Below are positions 28,794 to 39,166 of a DNA stretch of 64,000 bases, piece after piece. The notes beneath the pieces are model-generated. The model did not search any database. It was not told the origin of the DNA and worked only from the letters and a program-made list of their open reading frames with translations. Source of the DNA: Actinomycetota bacterium (GTDB taxonomy: Bacteria; Actinomycetota; Actinomycetes; Mycobacteriales; Mycobacteriaceae); the NCBI GenBank assembly GCA_018268465.1, contig JAFDWN010000008.1, positions 186,001-250,000 on the forward strand, given 5' to 3'. The position numbers and the translations under genes are program-made. Every line of letters begins with the position of its first letter. Within the stretch, counting starts at the first letter, position 1.

Positions 28794-30179
28794 TCACGGT
28801 CCGGCCTGCGGAAGTTCGTCGGCGGCGATCTCGCACGCCGTGCGCGCATCGCCCGCCGGCGGCACCTCGGGTGCGGTGACGTATTCGAGCGGCGGCGGTA
28901 CGGGTACGGGTGTGGCGACGGGTTGCGCGGGCGACGGATCCGCCGGCGGTTCCGCGCCGACTCCGGCCGCCGCCTCGTCGTCCTGGTCGGCCGTCCCCTG
29001 GGTCGGGTCGTCGGGCACGTCGGCAGGCGCGTCCTCCGGGGCGTCGTCGGGTTCGCCGTCCCCGTCCTCGTCCTCGGACCGTTCCGGATCGTCGGGCACG
29101 TCGCCGGTATCACCGGCACCCCCGAACAACCCGTCCTGCCCGCCGACCGCATCCGGCAGCGCGTCGGCCCCGCCCAGCAGGCGGCCCAATCCGTCGCTCA
29201 ACCACTGCCCGATTCCCGCTGCGCCGGTGGGTGTTTCGGGCAGCGCGCCACCCAGCGACGGTACCGCGGGCGGCGACGGGCCGGCGGGTGCGGTCGACGC
29301 GGGCCCGGCCGGCGGCGCCTGCGTCACCGGCGCAGCCGGTTCTGGCATCGGCGGCACGGAGAAGGAATCGCTGCCCGCCTGTGCGCCGACCGGCGCGCCG
29401 CGTCCGCCCGGTGCGGCGGGTAGCGCGTCGGGAGCGGCCGGGAACACCACCGGACCGGACGCGGTCACCGCACGTGTCGCCGCCGGCGCCGCGGGCCCGA
29501 TATCACCCGGCACGTCGAAGGTCGCGACCCGCTCTGCGGCGATTTCACCGGCCGTCACGCCGTAGGCCGCCGCCACCGCGTCGCGCGCTGCCCGCATGGC
29601 CGGCAACCAGCCCGACCGGATCGTCTGGTCGACAAAGGGTTTCACCTCCATGTCGACCAACTCGCTGGCCGCGACCCGATCACCGGCACCCGTCATCACG
29701 GTGCGCGCCGCGGCCAACCAGTCCGGCCGCGCCGTGACGTCGATCGCGGTCGTCGCCGCGACCTTCCCGTCGACCGTGCGCCACAGGGTCTCGCGCAGCG
29801 TGCTCAGCGCGTCGGCGGCGGTGCGCACCGCCGCCGCGGCCACGTCGGACGCCTCACCGTGGCGGCGCAGGAACTCCCGGCACGCGTCGGCACCGCGGCC
29901 CCGGAACGCTGCGGACAACGCGGCGAGCTGATCGTGCTGGCGCACCAGCGCTTCCTGCGTCGCGGCCACCACCGCGCGCAACGCCGTGCAGTCCCGGTCC
30001 AGTGCGACGAGGTCCAAACCGTCCTCGGTGCCGTACCATTCGCCGACCTGGGAGGGATGCGCCGTCAGATCCGCGTCGCGGTATCCGAGCACCTGACACG
30101 CCCACACGCAGGTCTGGATGTCGGCCACCGTCTGCCTGCCCTGCGCCAACCGTGCTGCGGCGTCGAATGACTGCGTCAC
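28794..30179 (-). CDS. Ala/Pro-rich protein, Rv3439c-like
   Basis: The product has 461 residues in two parts. Residues 1 to about 230 are helical and Ala-rich, with VWACQVLGYRDADLTAHPSQ near the start. The rest is low-complexity Pro/Ala/Gly sequence with an acidic core (DDPERSEDEDGDGEPDD). The start of the helical part resembles the WXG100/EspA-type secreted proteins, and the next gene upstream, three bases away, is a small EspC-like protein, so this pair may be an ESX-type substrate pair. Position between glmM and the LysR gene matches Rv3439c as I recall it. Confidence 0.7.
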   Translation of the reverse strand: MTQSFDAAARLAQGRQTVADIQTCVWACQVLGYRDADLTAHPSQVGEWYGTEDGLDLVALDRDCTALRAVVAATQEALVRQHDQLAALSAAFRGRGADACREFLRRHGEASDVAAAAVRTAADALSTLRETLWRTVDGKVAATTAIDVTARPDWLAAARTVMTGAGDRVAASELVDMEVKPFVDQTIRSGWLPAMRAARDAVAAAYGVTAGEIAAERVATFDVPGDIGPAAPAATRAVTASGPVVFPAAPDALPAAPGGRGAPVGAQAGSDSFSVPPMPEPAAPVTQAPPAGPASTAPAGPSPPAVPSLGGALPETPTGAAGIGQWLSDGLGRLLGGADALPDAVGGQDGLFGGAGDTGDVPDDPERSEDEDGDGEPDDAPEDAPADVPDDPTQGTADQDDEAAAGVGAEPPADPSPAQPVATPVPVPPPLEYVTAPEVPPAGDARTACEIAADELPQAGP

Positions 30180-30182
30180 GCC

Positions 30183-30482
30183 TCAGACCAGGCGCGGGGC
30201 GGCGTCGGCGTCGGCGTAGCGGTCGGCCGACGCGGTCAGCGCCGCGGCGATTTCGGCGGCCGCGCGCGACCACTGCCGCAGCCGGTCGGTGATGTCCTCC
30301 ACGGCCATTCGCACCGAGTTCCCCGCGGCGACGTGGGCGCGGCCCGCCACCGCCCCGTCGAAGACCTGGCGTGTCAGGTGTTCCCGCACGGCGGCATCGA
30401 CGGTCGCGGCGGCCGTGGCGTATTCGCGTGCGATCGCGCGCAGTGCACCCGCGTCGACGCGGGCGACGTCAGCTTCTCCCAT
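30183..30482 (-). CDS. Small EspC/WXG100-like helical protein, Rv3440c-like
   Basis: The product has 99 residues and is predicted as two helices (residues 10-40 and 55-90) around a short turn, with no cysteine and no signal peptide. The layout resembles ESX-secretion-associated EspC-like proteins (DUF2580 type). It lies three bases upstream of the larger Ala/Pro-rich gene and 42 bases downstream of glmM. Secretion is inference from fold and pairing only. Confidence 0.65.
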   Translation of the reverse strand: MGEADVARVDAGALRAIAREYATAAATVDAAVREHLTRQVFDGAVAGRAHVAAGNSVRMAVEDITDRLRQWSRAAAEIAAALTASADRYADADAAPRLV

Positions 30483-30524
30483 GCAGGGCTAGGACGCGGC
30501 CGGACCGCCGCGGGTTCCCGCCCG

Positions 30525-31868
30525 TCAGCGAGCGTGGCTGACCGACTCGGCGACCCGCACGGCGAGCTGCCGCGCGGTGTCCTCGTCGGCGGCCTCCACC
30601 ATCACCCGAACCACCTGCTCGGTTCCCGAGGGACGCAACAGGATTCGCCCGGTATCGCCCAGCTCCGCCTCCGCCTCGGCCACCGCCGAACGCACCGACG
30701 ACGCCGTGGCCACGGTGGCCTTGTCGGCGACCTCGACGTTGATCAGCACCTGCGGCAGCGTCCGCATCGGCTGGGCCAGCTCGGCCAGCGTCGAGCGCGT
30801 CTGCGCCATACGCGACATCAGCCGCAGACCGGTGAGGATCCCGTCCCCGGTCGTGCCCAGCGCGGGCAGCACGATGTGGCCGGATTGCTCTCCGCCGAGC
30901 GAGAATTCACCCGCCCGCAGTTCCTCGAGGACATAGCGGTCCCCGACGCTGGTGGTGCGCACATCGATGCCCGCCGAACGCATCGCCAGATGCAGGCCCA
31001 GATTGCTCATCACCGTGGTCACCAGGGTGTCGGCGGCCAGTTCGCCGGCCTCCCGCATCGCCAGCGCCAGCACCACCATGATCGCGTCGCCGTCGACGAT
31101 CCTGCCCCGCCCGTCGACCGCCAGGCAGCGGTCCGCGTCGCCGTCGTGCGCCAGGCCGAGGTCGGCGCCGTAGGCCACCACCGCGGCCTGCAACTCCGCC
31201 ATGTGCGTCGACCCGCACCCGTCGTTGATGTTGAGTCCGTTGGGCTCCGCATTGATCGCGATGACGTTCGCGCCGGCCGCGCGGTAGGCCCGGGGCGCGG
31301 CCTGCGAGGCCGCGCCGTGTGCGCAGTCGACGACGACGGTCAACGCGTCCAGGCGTGTGGTGGCCGCCTTGCCGATATGGCGCAGATAACGGTCCAGTGC
31401 ATCGGGTGCGTCGAGCACCCTGCCGATCCCCGCCCCCACCGGCCGCAGGCCCGGTCCGGCATGCACGAGCTCTTCGATGCGGTCCTCGGCGGCGTCGTCG
31501 AGCTTGTGCCCGCCGGGTCCGAAGATCTTGATGCCGTTGTCGGGCATCGGGTTGTGCGACGCTGAGATCATCACGCCGAAGTCGGCGTCGTAGGCGCCGG
31601 TGAGGCAGGCCACCGCGGGGGTGGGCAGGACGCCGACCCGCAACGCGTCGACACCCTCACTGGTCAGCCCGGCGATCACCGCCGCTTCCAGCATCTCGCC
31701 GCTTGCGCGCGGGTCACGACCCACCACCGCGAGCCTGCGGCGAGCCGCAGGCACACCTGCACCGCCCAGGCGTCGCGCCGCCGCCGAACCCAGCGCCACC
31801 GCCAATTCGGCGGTCAGGTCGGAGTTGGCGACCCCGCGTACGCCGTCGGTGCCGAACAGTCGCCCCAT
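30525..31868 (-). CDS. glmM: Phosphoglucosamine mutase
   Basis: The product has 447 residues. The start is [12 protein letters not shown]; the phosphoserine is Ser104 in MISASHNPM; a DGDADRC metal loop and the [12 protein letters not shown] phosphate-binding end are present. It converts glucosamine-6-phosphate to glucosamine-1-phosphate for UDP-GlcNAc synthesis, the step after GlmS. I use the ATG at 31868; upstream in-frame codons run through a hairpin. It follows rpsI. Confidence 0.97.
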   Translation of the reverse strand: MGRLFGTDGVRGVANSDLTAELAVALGSAAARRLGGAGVPAARRRLAVVGRDPRASGEMLEAAVIAGLTSEGVDALRVGVLPTPAVACLTGAYDADFGVMISASHNPMPDNGIKIFGPGGHKLDDAAEDRIEELVHAGPGLRPVGAGIGRVLDAPDALDRYLRHIGKAATTRLDALTVVVDCAHGAASQAAPRAYRAAGANVIAINAEPNGLNINDGCGSTHMAELQAAVVAYGADLGLAHDGDADRCLAVDGRGRIVDGDAIMVVLALAMREAGELAADTLVTTVMSNLGLHLAMRSAGIDVRTTSVGDRYVLEELRAGEFSLGGEQSGHIVLPALGTTGDGILTGLRLMSRMAQTRSTLAELAQPMRTLPQVLINVEVADKATVATASSVRSAVAEAEAELGDTGRILLRPSGTEQVVRVMVEAADEDTARQLAVRVAESVSHAR

Positions 31869-31908
31869 GCCGTCAAACCTCTCACAGATGGCGTCCCGGA
31901 AAAGACGA

Positions 31909-31973
31909 TCCGCCGAGCGTGCGCGTTTGTGCGGCGACACGCCGCACAAACGCCGAATCGCACGCTCGGCGGA
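31909..31973. repeat. Large imperfect hairpin between rpsI and glmM
   Basis: Outer arms TCCGCCGAGCGTGCG (31909-31923) and CGCACGCTCGGCGGA (31959-31973) are perfectly complementary. Inner arms CGTTTGTGCGGCG and CGCCGCACAAACG (31924-31936 and 31940-31952) are also perfectly complementary, around a three-base loop. A six-base bulge, CCGAAT, interrupts the right side. This fills the gap between the two genes. It may attenuate or end rpsI transcription, or be a palindromic repeat of the REP type; I cannot test copy number. Confidence 0.75.
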
Positions 31974-31979
31974 ATCGGA

Positions 31980-32464
<485 letters not shown>

Positions 32465-32468
<4 letters not shown>

Positions 32469-32908
32469 TGACTCACCTGCTTGATCTCGTACTGCGTCGG
32501 CTGCTGGGCGACGTGGGGATGCTCCGGCCCGGCGTAGACGCGCAGCTTCTTCTGGATCTGGCGGCCCAGCTTGTTCTTGGGCAGCATGCCGACGATCGCC
32601 TTCTCGACGACGCGGTCGGGGTGGCTCTGCATCAGGTCGCCGATGCTGCGCGAACGCAGACCGCCGGGATAACCGGAGTGGCGATGGGCGAACTTGTTCT
32701 GCAGTTTGTCGCCGCTGATGGCGATCTTGTCGGCGTTGACGACGATGACGAAATCGCCACCGTCGACATTCGGCGTGAATGTCGGCTTGTGCTTACCGCG
32801 CAGCAGATTTGCTGCCGCGACGGCGAGCCGGCCGAGCACCACGTCGGTGGCGTCGATGACGTACCACGAACGTGTGGTGTCACCCGCCTTCGGCGTGTAT
32901 GTGGGCAC
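32465..32908 (-). CDS. rplM: 50S ribosomal protein L13
   Basis: The product has 147 residues, the usual mycobacterial length. It contains [15 protein letters not shown], the HSGYPGG segment and the [10 protein letters not shown] motif. I place the start at the GTG at 32908. L13 is an early assembly protein of the large subunit and is cotranscribed with rpsI. The region 32909-33139 carries the promoter and nothing else I can name. Confidence 0.98.
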
Positions 32909-33139
32909 AGCGCTTACCTCTCGTTTTTCCCGGGGGCATGCCCCGTTGTGGATCCCGGTGAACCGGGTGCCGGTCAGGCGTGGCGGCTGGCGGCTCCCGG
33001 CGACCGACTGTGACCCGGGGACCCGACGTTGGCGCACCGCACGCCGACCGAGCAGCTTACCGGTGGGCGTCCGCGCAGGTCAAAACGCGTTCGCTGAGCA
33101 TGCGCGTTCGGGGTCCGCACGCCATAGACTCACTGCCCG

Positions 33140-34090
33140 ATGCTGCTCGAGCTGGTCCTGGTCTGCGCCCCGCTGGCGGCGGTGGTGCCGCTGGTCGCCG
33201 GGCTGCGCACCACCGGTGTCGGCGGCACCCCGGCCGGTCTGCTTCAGCGGCGCCTGTACCGCTCGCTGCTGGTGGCGGAGAAGTTGCCGCCCGCCACGGT
33301 GGGCGCCCGCCAGCTCGCCCGCGACATCGACCGGCAGACGCTGCGCCTGGCCTACCTCACCCAGTATCCGCACCGCGCCCGAGAGGTGCGCGACGTCGCC
33401 CTGCTCGGTGTCGCGGTGCTGGCGGTGACGACCGGGTACTACGTGGCGTGGTGGCGCGACGCCGCACTGGCCGTGCTGGTGACGTTGCTGGCGCTGGTGG
33501 TCGTCGCGGCGCTGTGGCTGGGCCGGGCCGCGCGGAACATGGCCAGAAACGATGCGCTGTGCAGCGAGTTGTTCGCCCACTTCGGCGCCCCGGCCGACCT
33601 GCTGCGGCCGGACACCGAACTGGTCGCCAAGACACCCGCGCTCACCGTGGCCGAGGTGCTCGACCGCGCCGCCGACGTCCCCGACGGCGGCCACGCCCGC
33701 GACGGCACCGGGATCGCGACCGTGCAGGCCGTCAACGCGGTGCTGTCCGGAATGCGCAGGCACGGCGCGTGGCGCGACGAACTACGCGCCCTCCGGCGCC
33801 GCACCACCGGCGCCGACTACCGCGCGCTCACGGCGTCGGCCGCCGCGTGGACGCTGTCGACGGCGGGGCGGGGGGTGGACTGGCTGCTGGGGCCGCTGTT
33901 CGCGGTCCGGATGGCCGTCCTCGACGACCGGGAACGCCACCGCATCGCCGCGGCACAGCGCCGCGGGGACGTCTACAAGGCGGCGTGGCTGGCGACGTAT
34001 TACCGCAGCGAGCGGGACCGCCTCGCCGGGCACCGTTCCCGCCTGCACGGCACCCGCGAGGCGCTGCGCCGCGCGGCTCAGATGCGGTAG
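33140..34090 (+). CDS. Membrane protein of unknown function
   Basis: The product has 316 residues. An N-terminal hydrophobic helix (residues 1-22) and a hydrophobic pair near residues 90-130 (VALLGVAVLAVTTGYYVAWW, then ALAVLVTLLALVVVAALWLG) give about three membrane segments. The rest is soluble and Arg/Ala-rich, with a C-terminal helix. I recognise no domain. It is divergent from rplM and converges on the alcohol dehydrogenase gene with a 13-base overlap of 3' ends. It marks the boundary between ribosomal genes and the B12 island. Confidence 0.65.
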   Translation: MLLELVLVCAPLAAVVPLVAGLRTTGVGGTPAGLLQRRLYRSLLVAEKLPPATVGARQLARDIDRQTLRLAYLTQYPHRAREVRDVALLGVAVLAVTTGYYVAWWRDAALAVLVTLLALVVVAALWLGRAARNMARNDALCSELFAHFGAPADLLRPDTELVAKTPALTVAEVLDRAADVPDGGHARDGTGIATVQAVNAVLSGMRRHGAWRDELRALRRRTTGADYRALTASAAAWTLSTAGRGVDWLLGPLFAVRMAVLDDRERHRIAAAQRRGDVYKAAWLATYYRSERDRLAGHRSRLHGTREALRRAAQMR

Positions 34091-35145
34091 TCGATGACGA
34101 CCCGCCCGTCGATCCGGCCGCCCTCCATACGCTCGAAGACCTCGTTGATGTCCTCGAGCCGGGCGGTCTCGACCGTCGGGTGGATCAGACCGCGGGCGTA
34201 GAAGTCCAGCGCCTCCTCCATGTCCTGGCGGGTGCCGACGATGGAGCCACGGATGGTCAGGCCCTTCAGCACGATGTCGAAGATCGGCGCCGGGAAGTCG
34301 CCGGGGGGCAACCCGACGAACACGATGGTGCCGCCGCGCCGGACCAGCCCGATGGCCTGGCCGAACGCCTGCGGATGCACCGCGGTCACCAGCACGCCGT
34401 GCACCCCGCCGGTGGCCTTCTGGACCTCGGCGACGACGTCGGAGGTGCTGGCGTTGACGGCCACCTCGGCGCCGAGCCGCCGGGCCAGCGCGAGTTTGGC
34501 GTCGTCGATGTCGACGGCCACCACCCGCAGCCCCATCGCCATCGCGTACTGGATCGCGACATGGCCCAGGCCGCCGATGCCCGAGATCGCCACCCACTGC
34601 CCGGGACGGGTGTCGGTCACCTTCAGGCCCTTGTAGACCGTGACACCCGCGCACAGAATCGGCGCGACCTCGACCAGATCGGCGCCGTCGGGGATGCGGG
34701 CGGCGTAGGCGGCGTCGACCAGCATGTAGCTGCCGAAGCTGCCGTCGACGCTGTAGCCACCGTTGCGTTGCTTCTCGCACAGCGTCTCCCAGCCGGCCCG
34801 GCAGTGCTCGCAGCTCCCGCAGGCCGACCACAGCCAGGCGTTGCCGACCCGGTCCCCGACCGCGAGGTCATCGACCCCGTCACCGACGGCGACCACCGTG
34901 CCACAGCCCTCGTGGCCGGGGATGAACGGCGGTGTGGGTTTCACCGGCCAGTCTCCGCGTGCGGCGTGCAGGTCCGTGTGGCACACACCCGAGGTCTCCA
35001 GTTTCACCAGGACCTCACCGTGCCCCGGGCTGGGCAGGTCGACATCCCGGACCTGCAGCGGCGCGTCGAATGCGGTGACGACAGCCGCACGCATCGTGCC
35101 CGTCTCCGCGTTCTCGATATTCGGGGAGTTCAGCGTCTGAGTCAT
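34078..35145 (-). CDS. Zinc-dependent alcohol dehydrogenase
   Basis: This medium-chain dehydrogenase has 355 residues. The catalytic-zinc segment is SGVCHTDLHAARGDW, followed by PFIPGHEGCG; the structural zinc is in CGSCEHCRAGWETLC; and the NAD loop reads GIGGLGHVAIQYA near residue 187. It resembles the AdhA/AdhP propanol- or ethanol-preferring type. It flanks the B12 island and is a candidate to reduce the aldehyde made by the dehydratase, or to oxidise an alcohol. That link is inference from position only. Confidence 0.92.
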   Translation of the reverse strand: MTQTLNSPNIENAETGTMRAAVVTAFDAPLQVRDVDLPSPGHGEVLVKLETSGVCHTDLHAARGDWPVKPTPPFIPGHEGCGTVVAVGDGVDDLAVGDRVGNAWLWSACGSCEHCRAGWETLCEKQRNGGYSVDGSFGSYMLVDAAYAARIPDGADLVEVAPILCAGVTVYKGLKVTDTRPGQWVAISGIGGLGHVAIQYAMAMGLRVVAVDIDDAKLALARRLGAEVAVNASTSDVVAEVQKATGGVHGVLVTAVHPQAFGQAIGLVRRGGTIVFVGLPPGDFPAPIFDIVLKGLTIRGSIVGTRQDMEEALDFYARGLIHPTVETARLEDINEVFERMEGGRIDGRVVIDYRI

Positions 35146-35261
35146 ACCTCGATCTCACCGCAGCGGGGCCGCGCCGGACAGGGGCATAGGTCCCCACCAA
35201 GCCGGTATTGTGCCTCCGGCTCGCCAGCTCCCGCGGGCGGCTGCCGTGCCGCGCAGGCTAG

Positions 35262-35443
35262 GGGGTTGTAGAGCCTGCGCACGAGAAACGGTGTGGTCTG
35301 GAGGCGGTCGAGACCTTTGGCCGCACCGAGCACGGCCAGATCGACGACGCGGCGAACTACCTGCCCGCCCGCATCACGGGGACACTGACCGCCGCGGTGT
35401 TCGCTGTGGCATGTCCGCGCCGGGATGGCGCCGCCGCGCCCGG
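35262..35443 (+). pseudogene. Remnant of cobD/cbiB (adenosylcobinamide-phosphate synthase)
   Basis: Frame 35262-35443 on the plus strand encodes a short piece with FG at about 35316-35321 and then QIDDAANYLPARIT. That is the C-terminal signature of CobD/CbiB, where the pattern FG-(6-8)-LDD-N-(V/L)PARLT is conserved. The frame has a TAG at 35259, and the region continues into the antisense of cobN, so the N-terminal two-thirds are gone. CobD attaches the aminopropanol arm to adenosylcobyric acid; this copy cannot work. It shows that a fuller cob set once stood here or at the source locus. Confidence 0.6.
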
Positions 35444-38400
35444 TCAGCGTTCCAGGTCGCCCTCGGTCTCTAGCAGAACCTGCTGCAGGCCGGCCAGCGT
35501 CTCCGGGTCGGGTTGGGCCCACATCTGCCGCTGGGCCGCCTCCAGGAGCCGTTCGGCCATCCCGTGCAGTGCCCACGGATTGGACTCGGACAGGAATTTG
35601 CGGTTCTCCGCGTCGAGCACATAGCTCTGGGTGAGCTGTTCGTACATCCAATCCGACATCACGTGCGCGGTGGCGTCGTAGCCGAACAGATAGTCCACGG
35701 TGGCGGCCATCTCGAAGGCACCCTTGTACCCGTGGCGGCGCATGGCACCCATCCACCGCGGGTTGACCACCCTGGCCCGGAACACCCGGGTGGTCTCCTC
35801 CGACAGGGTCCGGGTGCGCACCGCGTCGGGCCGCGTGTTGTCGCCGATATAGGCGGCGGGGGCGCGGCCCGTCAGCGCCCGCACCGTGGCGACCATCCCG
35901 CCGTGGTACTGGAAGTAGTCGTCGGAGTCGGCGATATCGTGCTCGCGGGTGTCGGTGTTCTTGGCCGCCACCACGATCCGGCGGTACGCCCGGTTCATAT
36001 CGTCGGTCGCCGGCGCCCCGTCGAGGCCTCGGCCGTAGGCGAAACCGCCCCACGCCGTGTACACCTGGGCCAGATCGGCGTCGTCACGCCAGTTGCGGGA
36101 GTCGATCAGCTGCAGCAGACCAGCGCCGTAGGTGCCGGGTTTGGAGCCGAAAATCCTCGTGGTGGCCCGGCGCCGGTCACCGTGCTCGGCGAGGTCCACC
36201 TGGCTGTGGGCACGCACGTAGTTGTCCTCGGCGGGTTCGTCGAGCCCGGCCACCAACTGCACCGCGTCATCGAGCATCGTGACGACATGAGGGAAAGCGT
36301 CCCGGAAGAACCCCGAGATCCGCACCGTCACATCGATACGCGGCCGGCCCAGCTCACGCACGGAAATGGCGTCGAGGTCCACCACCCGCCGCGACGCGTC
36401 GTCCCACACCGGCCGCACCCCCAGCAGCGCGAGGACCTCGGCGATGTCGTCACCGGCGGTGCGCATCGCCGAGGTGCCCCACACCGACAGACCCACCGAT
36501 TCCGGCCAGCGGCCGTGGTCGGCGCGGTACCGGGCCAGCAGCGAATCCGCCATCGCCACACCGGTTTCCCACGCCAGCCGCGACGGCACCGCCTTGGGAT
36601 CCACCGAGTAGAAGTTGCGCCCGGTCGGCAGGACGTTGACCAGGCCCCGCAACGGCGACCCCGAGGGTCCGGCGGCGATGAACCTGCCGTCCAACGCCCG
36701 CAGGATCTGGTCGATCTCCCCGGCCGTACCCGCCAGGCGGGGCACCACCTCGTCGGCGGCGAACCGCAGCACCGTGGCGACGCCGGGGTCGTCGGTCAAC
36801 GTGCCGACCGCGGCGGGGTCCCACCCGCAATCCTGTAGCGCGGCCAGCAGCGCCCGGGCCTGCGCCTCGGCCTCGTCGACGGAGATCCGGTCGGCGCTGC
36901 CGTCCTCGGCCAGTCCGAGGGCCTGCCGCAGACCGGGCACGCTGTGTTCCCCACCGAAGAGCTGGCGGGCCCGCAGGATCGCCAGCACAAGATCCAATTC
37001 AGCTGTCCCCATGGGCTTTTGGCCGAGAATGTGCAGCCCGTCGCGGATCTGCACATCCTTGATCTCACACAGCCAGCCGTCGACGTGCAACAGCATGTCG
37101 TCGAAAGTGTCCTCGTCGGGGCGCTCAGCCAGCCCCAGGTCGTGGTCCATCTTCGCCGCCCGCATCAGGGTCCAGATCTGCTGGCGGATCGCGGGCAGCT
37201 TGCCCGGATCCAAGGTGGCGATCGTGGCGTGCTCGTCGAGCAACTGCTCCAATCGCGCGATATCCCCGTAGGTTTCGGCCCGCGCCATCGGCGGGATGAG
37301 GTGATCGACGAGCACCGCGTGCGCCCGGCGTTTGGCCTGGGTGCCCTCCCCGGGATCGTTGACCAAGAACGGGTAGACCAGCGGCAGGTCGCCCAGGGCC
37401 GCGTCGGCCCCGCACGCCGCGGACATCCCCAGCGTCTTACCCGGCAGCCACTCCAGGTTGCCGTGTTTGCCCAGGTGCACCACGGCGTCCGCACGAAACG
37501 GTGAGCAGCTGCCCGCGAACTCGCCGTCCAGCCAGCGGTAGGCGGCCAGATAGTGGTGGCTCGGCGGCAGATCCGGGTCGTGGTAGATCGCCACCGGGTT
37601 CTCGCCGAACCCGCGGGGCGGCTGCACCAGCAGCACCACGTTTCCCGATTGCATCGCCGCGATCACGATCTCACCGTCGGGGTCGCGGCTGCGGTCGACG
37701 AACAGCTCACCCGGCGGCGGCCCCCAGTGCTGCACGACGGCGTCGGCCAGAGCGGCGGGCAGGGTGGCGAACCAGGCGCGGTAGTCCCCGGCGGGCACCC
37801 GGATCGGATTACCGGCCAGCTGACCGTCGGTGAGCCAGTCCCGGTCCTGCCCACCGCGTTCGATCAGGGCGTGCACCAGGGCGTCACCGTCGCCGGCGTC
37901 CACGCCCGGGATGTCACCGATGACGTATCCGGCATCGCGCATCGCGCGCAGCAGCGCGACCGCGCTGGCCGGGGTGTCCAGCCCGACGGCGTTGCCGATG
38001 CGGGCGTGCTTGGTCGGGTAGGCCGAAAACACCAGTGCCACCTTCTTGTCCGCCGCCGCGACGTGACGCAGCCGCGCATGCCGCACGGCCAGTCCAGCGA
38101 CCCGCGCGCAACGCTCGGCGTCGGCAGCGTAGGAGACCAGCCCGTCGGAGTCGATCTCCTTGAACGAGAAGGGCACGGTGATGAGCCTGCCGTCGAACTC
38201 CGGCACGGCCACCTGGGTGGCGACGTCCAGCGGGGACAACCCGTCGTCGTTGGCGTCCCACTGGGCACGCGGGCTGGTCAGGCACAACCCCTGCAGGATC
38301 GGAACGTCCAGCGCGGCAAGGTGCTCCACATTCCAACCGTCGTCGTTGCCGCCCGCCGCGGCGTCGGCGGGCCGTGCGCCGCCCGCCGCGAGCACCGTCA

Positions 38401-39046
38401 CCACCATCGCGTCGGCGCCGGCCAGGGTCCGCAACAGGTCGGGTTCGGCGGTGCGCAGCGACGCGCAATACAGCGGCAGCGGCCGGGCGCCGGCGTGCTC
38501 GATGGCCGCGCACAACGCCTCGACGTAGGACGTGTTCCCGGCCAGGTGCTGAGCCCGGTAATAGAGCACCGCGACGGTGGGACCGTCGGCCACGGTGTCG
38601 GGGCGGGCCAGCCGGCCCCAGGTGGGCACCTCCGCGGGCGGTTCGAAACCCACCCCCGTCATGCACAGGGTGTCGGACAGGAAGCCGTGCAGGTTGCGCA
38701 GGTTGTCGGTGCCGCCCTGGGCCAGGTAGACGTGCGTCTGCACGGCGATGCCCGCGGGCACCGTCGAGCGTTCCATCAGGTCGGCGTCCGGCGCCTGTTC
38801 ACCACTGACCACCACCGTCGGCACGCCGCTGGCCAGCACGGTGTCGATCCCGTCCTGCCAGGCGCGGTAACCGCCGAGGATGCGCACCACGACCGCACCG
38901 ACGCCGTCGAGCAGGCCGGGCAGATCCTCCGGCAGCAGCCGCGCCGGGTTCGCCCAGCGGTAGGCCGCCCCGCTGGCGCGGGCGGTGATCAGGTCGGTGT
39001 CCGACGTCGAGAGCAGCAGGACGGTAGGAGACTGGGGCGCGGCCAC
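35444..39046 (-). CDS. cobN: Cobaltochelatase subunit CobN
   Basis: The product has 1,200 residues and belongs to the CobN/BchH large chelatase family. Recognisable segments include FSAYPTKHARIGNAVGLDTP, WLPGKTLGMS and the C-terminal WMYEQLTQSYVLDAEN. CobN binds hydrogenobyrinic acid a,c-diamide and inserts cobalt in the aerobic B12 pathway, with CobS/CobT-type AAA+ partners (none here). It starts at the GTG at 39046, divergent from cobG across 120 bases. Its 3' end abuts the cobD remnant. Confidence 0.95.
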   Translation of the reverse strand: MAAPQSPTVLLLSTSDTDLITARASGAAYRWANPARLLPEDLPGLLDGVGAVVVRILGGYRAWQDGIDTVLASGVPTVVVSGEQAPDADLMERSTVPAGIAVQTHVYLAQGGTDNLRNLHGFLSDTLCMTGVGFEPPAEVPTWGRLARPDTVADGPTVAVLYYRAQHLAGNTSYVEALCAAIEHAGARPLPLYCASLRTAEPDLLRTLAGADAMVVTVLAAGGARPADAAAGGNDDGWNVEHLAALDVPILQGLCLTSPRAQWDANDDGLSPLDVATQVAVPEFDGRLITVPFSFKEIDSDGLVSYAADAERCARVAGLAVRHARLRHVAAADKKVALVFSAYPTKHARIGNAVGLDTPASAVALLRAMRDAGYVIGDIPGVDAGDGDALVHALIERGGQDRDWLTDGQLAGNPIRVPAGDYRAWFATLPAALADAVVQHWGPPPGELFVDRSRDPDGEIVIAAMQSGNVVLLVQPPRGFGENPVAIYHDPDLPPSHHYLAAYRWLDGEFAGSCSPFRADAVVHLGKHGNLEWLPGKTLGMSAACGADAALGDLPLVYPFLVNDPGEGTQAKRRAHAVLVDHLIPPMARAETYGDIARLEQLLDEHATIATLDPGKLPAIRQQIWTLMRAAKMDHDLGLAERPDEDTFDDMLLHVDGWLCEIKDVQIRDGLHILGQKPMGTAELDLVLAILRARQLFGGEHSVPGLRQALGLAEDGSADRISVDEAEAQARALLAALQDCGWDPAAVGTLTDDPGVATVLRFAADEVVPRLAGTAGEIDQILRALDGRFIAAGPSGSPLRGLVNVLPTGRNFYSVDPKAVPSRLAWETGVAMADSLLARYRADHGRWPESVGLSVWGTSAMRTAGDDIAEVLALLGVRPVWDDASRRVVDLDAISVRELGRPRIDVTVRISGFFRDAFPHVVTMLDDAVQLVAGLDEPAEDNYVRAHSQVDLAEHGDRRRATTRIFGSKPGTYGAGLLQLIDSRNWRDDADLAQVYTAWGGFAYGRGLDGAPATDDMNRAYRRIVVAAKNTDTREHDIADSDDYFQYHGGMVATVRALTGRAPAAYIGDNTRPDAVRTRTLSEETTRVFRARVVNPRWMGAMRRHGYKGAFEMAATVDYLFGYDATAHVMSDWMYEQLTQSYVLDAENRKFLSESNPWALHGMAERLLEAAQRQMWAQPDPETLAGLQQVLLETEGDLER

Positions 39047-39166
39047 CCCCTATTCCTACTGCAGTCATCGAGAGCACGTCATGCACCTCGCCCAAGGTCT
39101 AGGATCGGGACACTATTTTCGGCGTGCGAATAGGCCATCGCGCGGCGCCCGCGTAGCGTTTGGCTC

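Noticed and set aside
37553..39133. Plus-strand open frame of 526 codons opposite cobN
   Set aside because: It is a shadow of cobN codon bias; no recognisable protein features.
39047..39166. Riboswitch in the cobN-cobG divergent region
   Set aside because: At 120 bases the region has no conserved aptamer elements on either strand.
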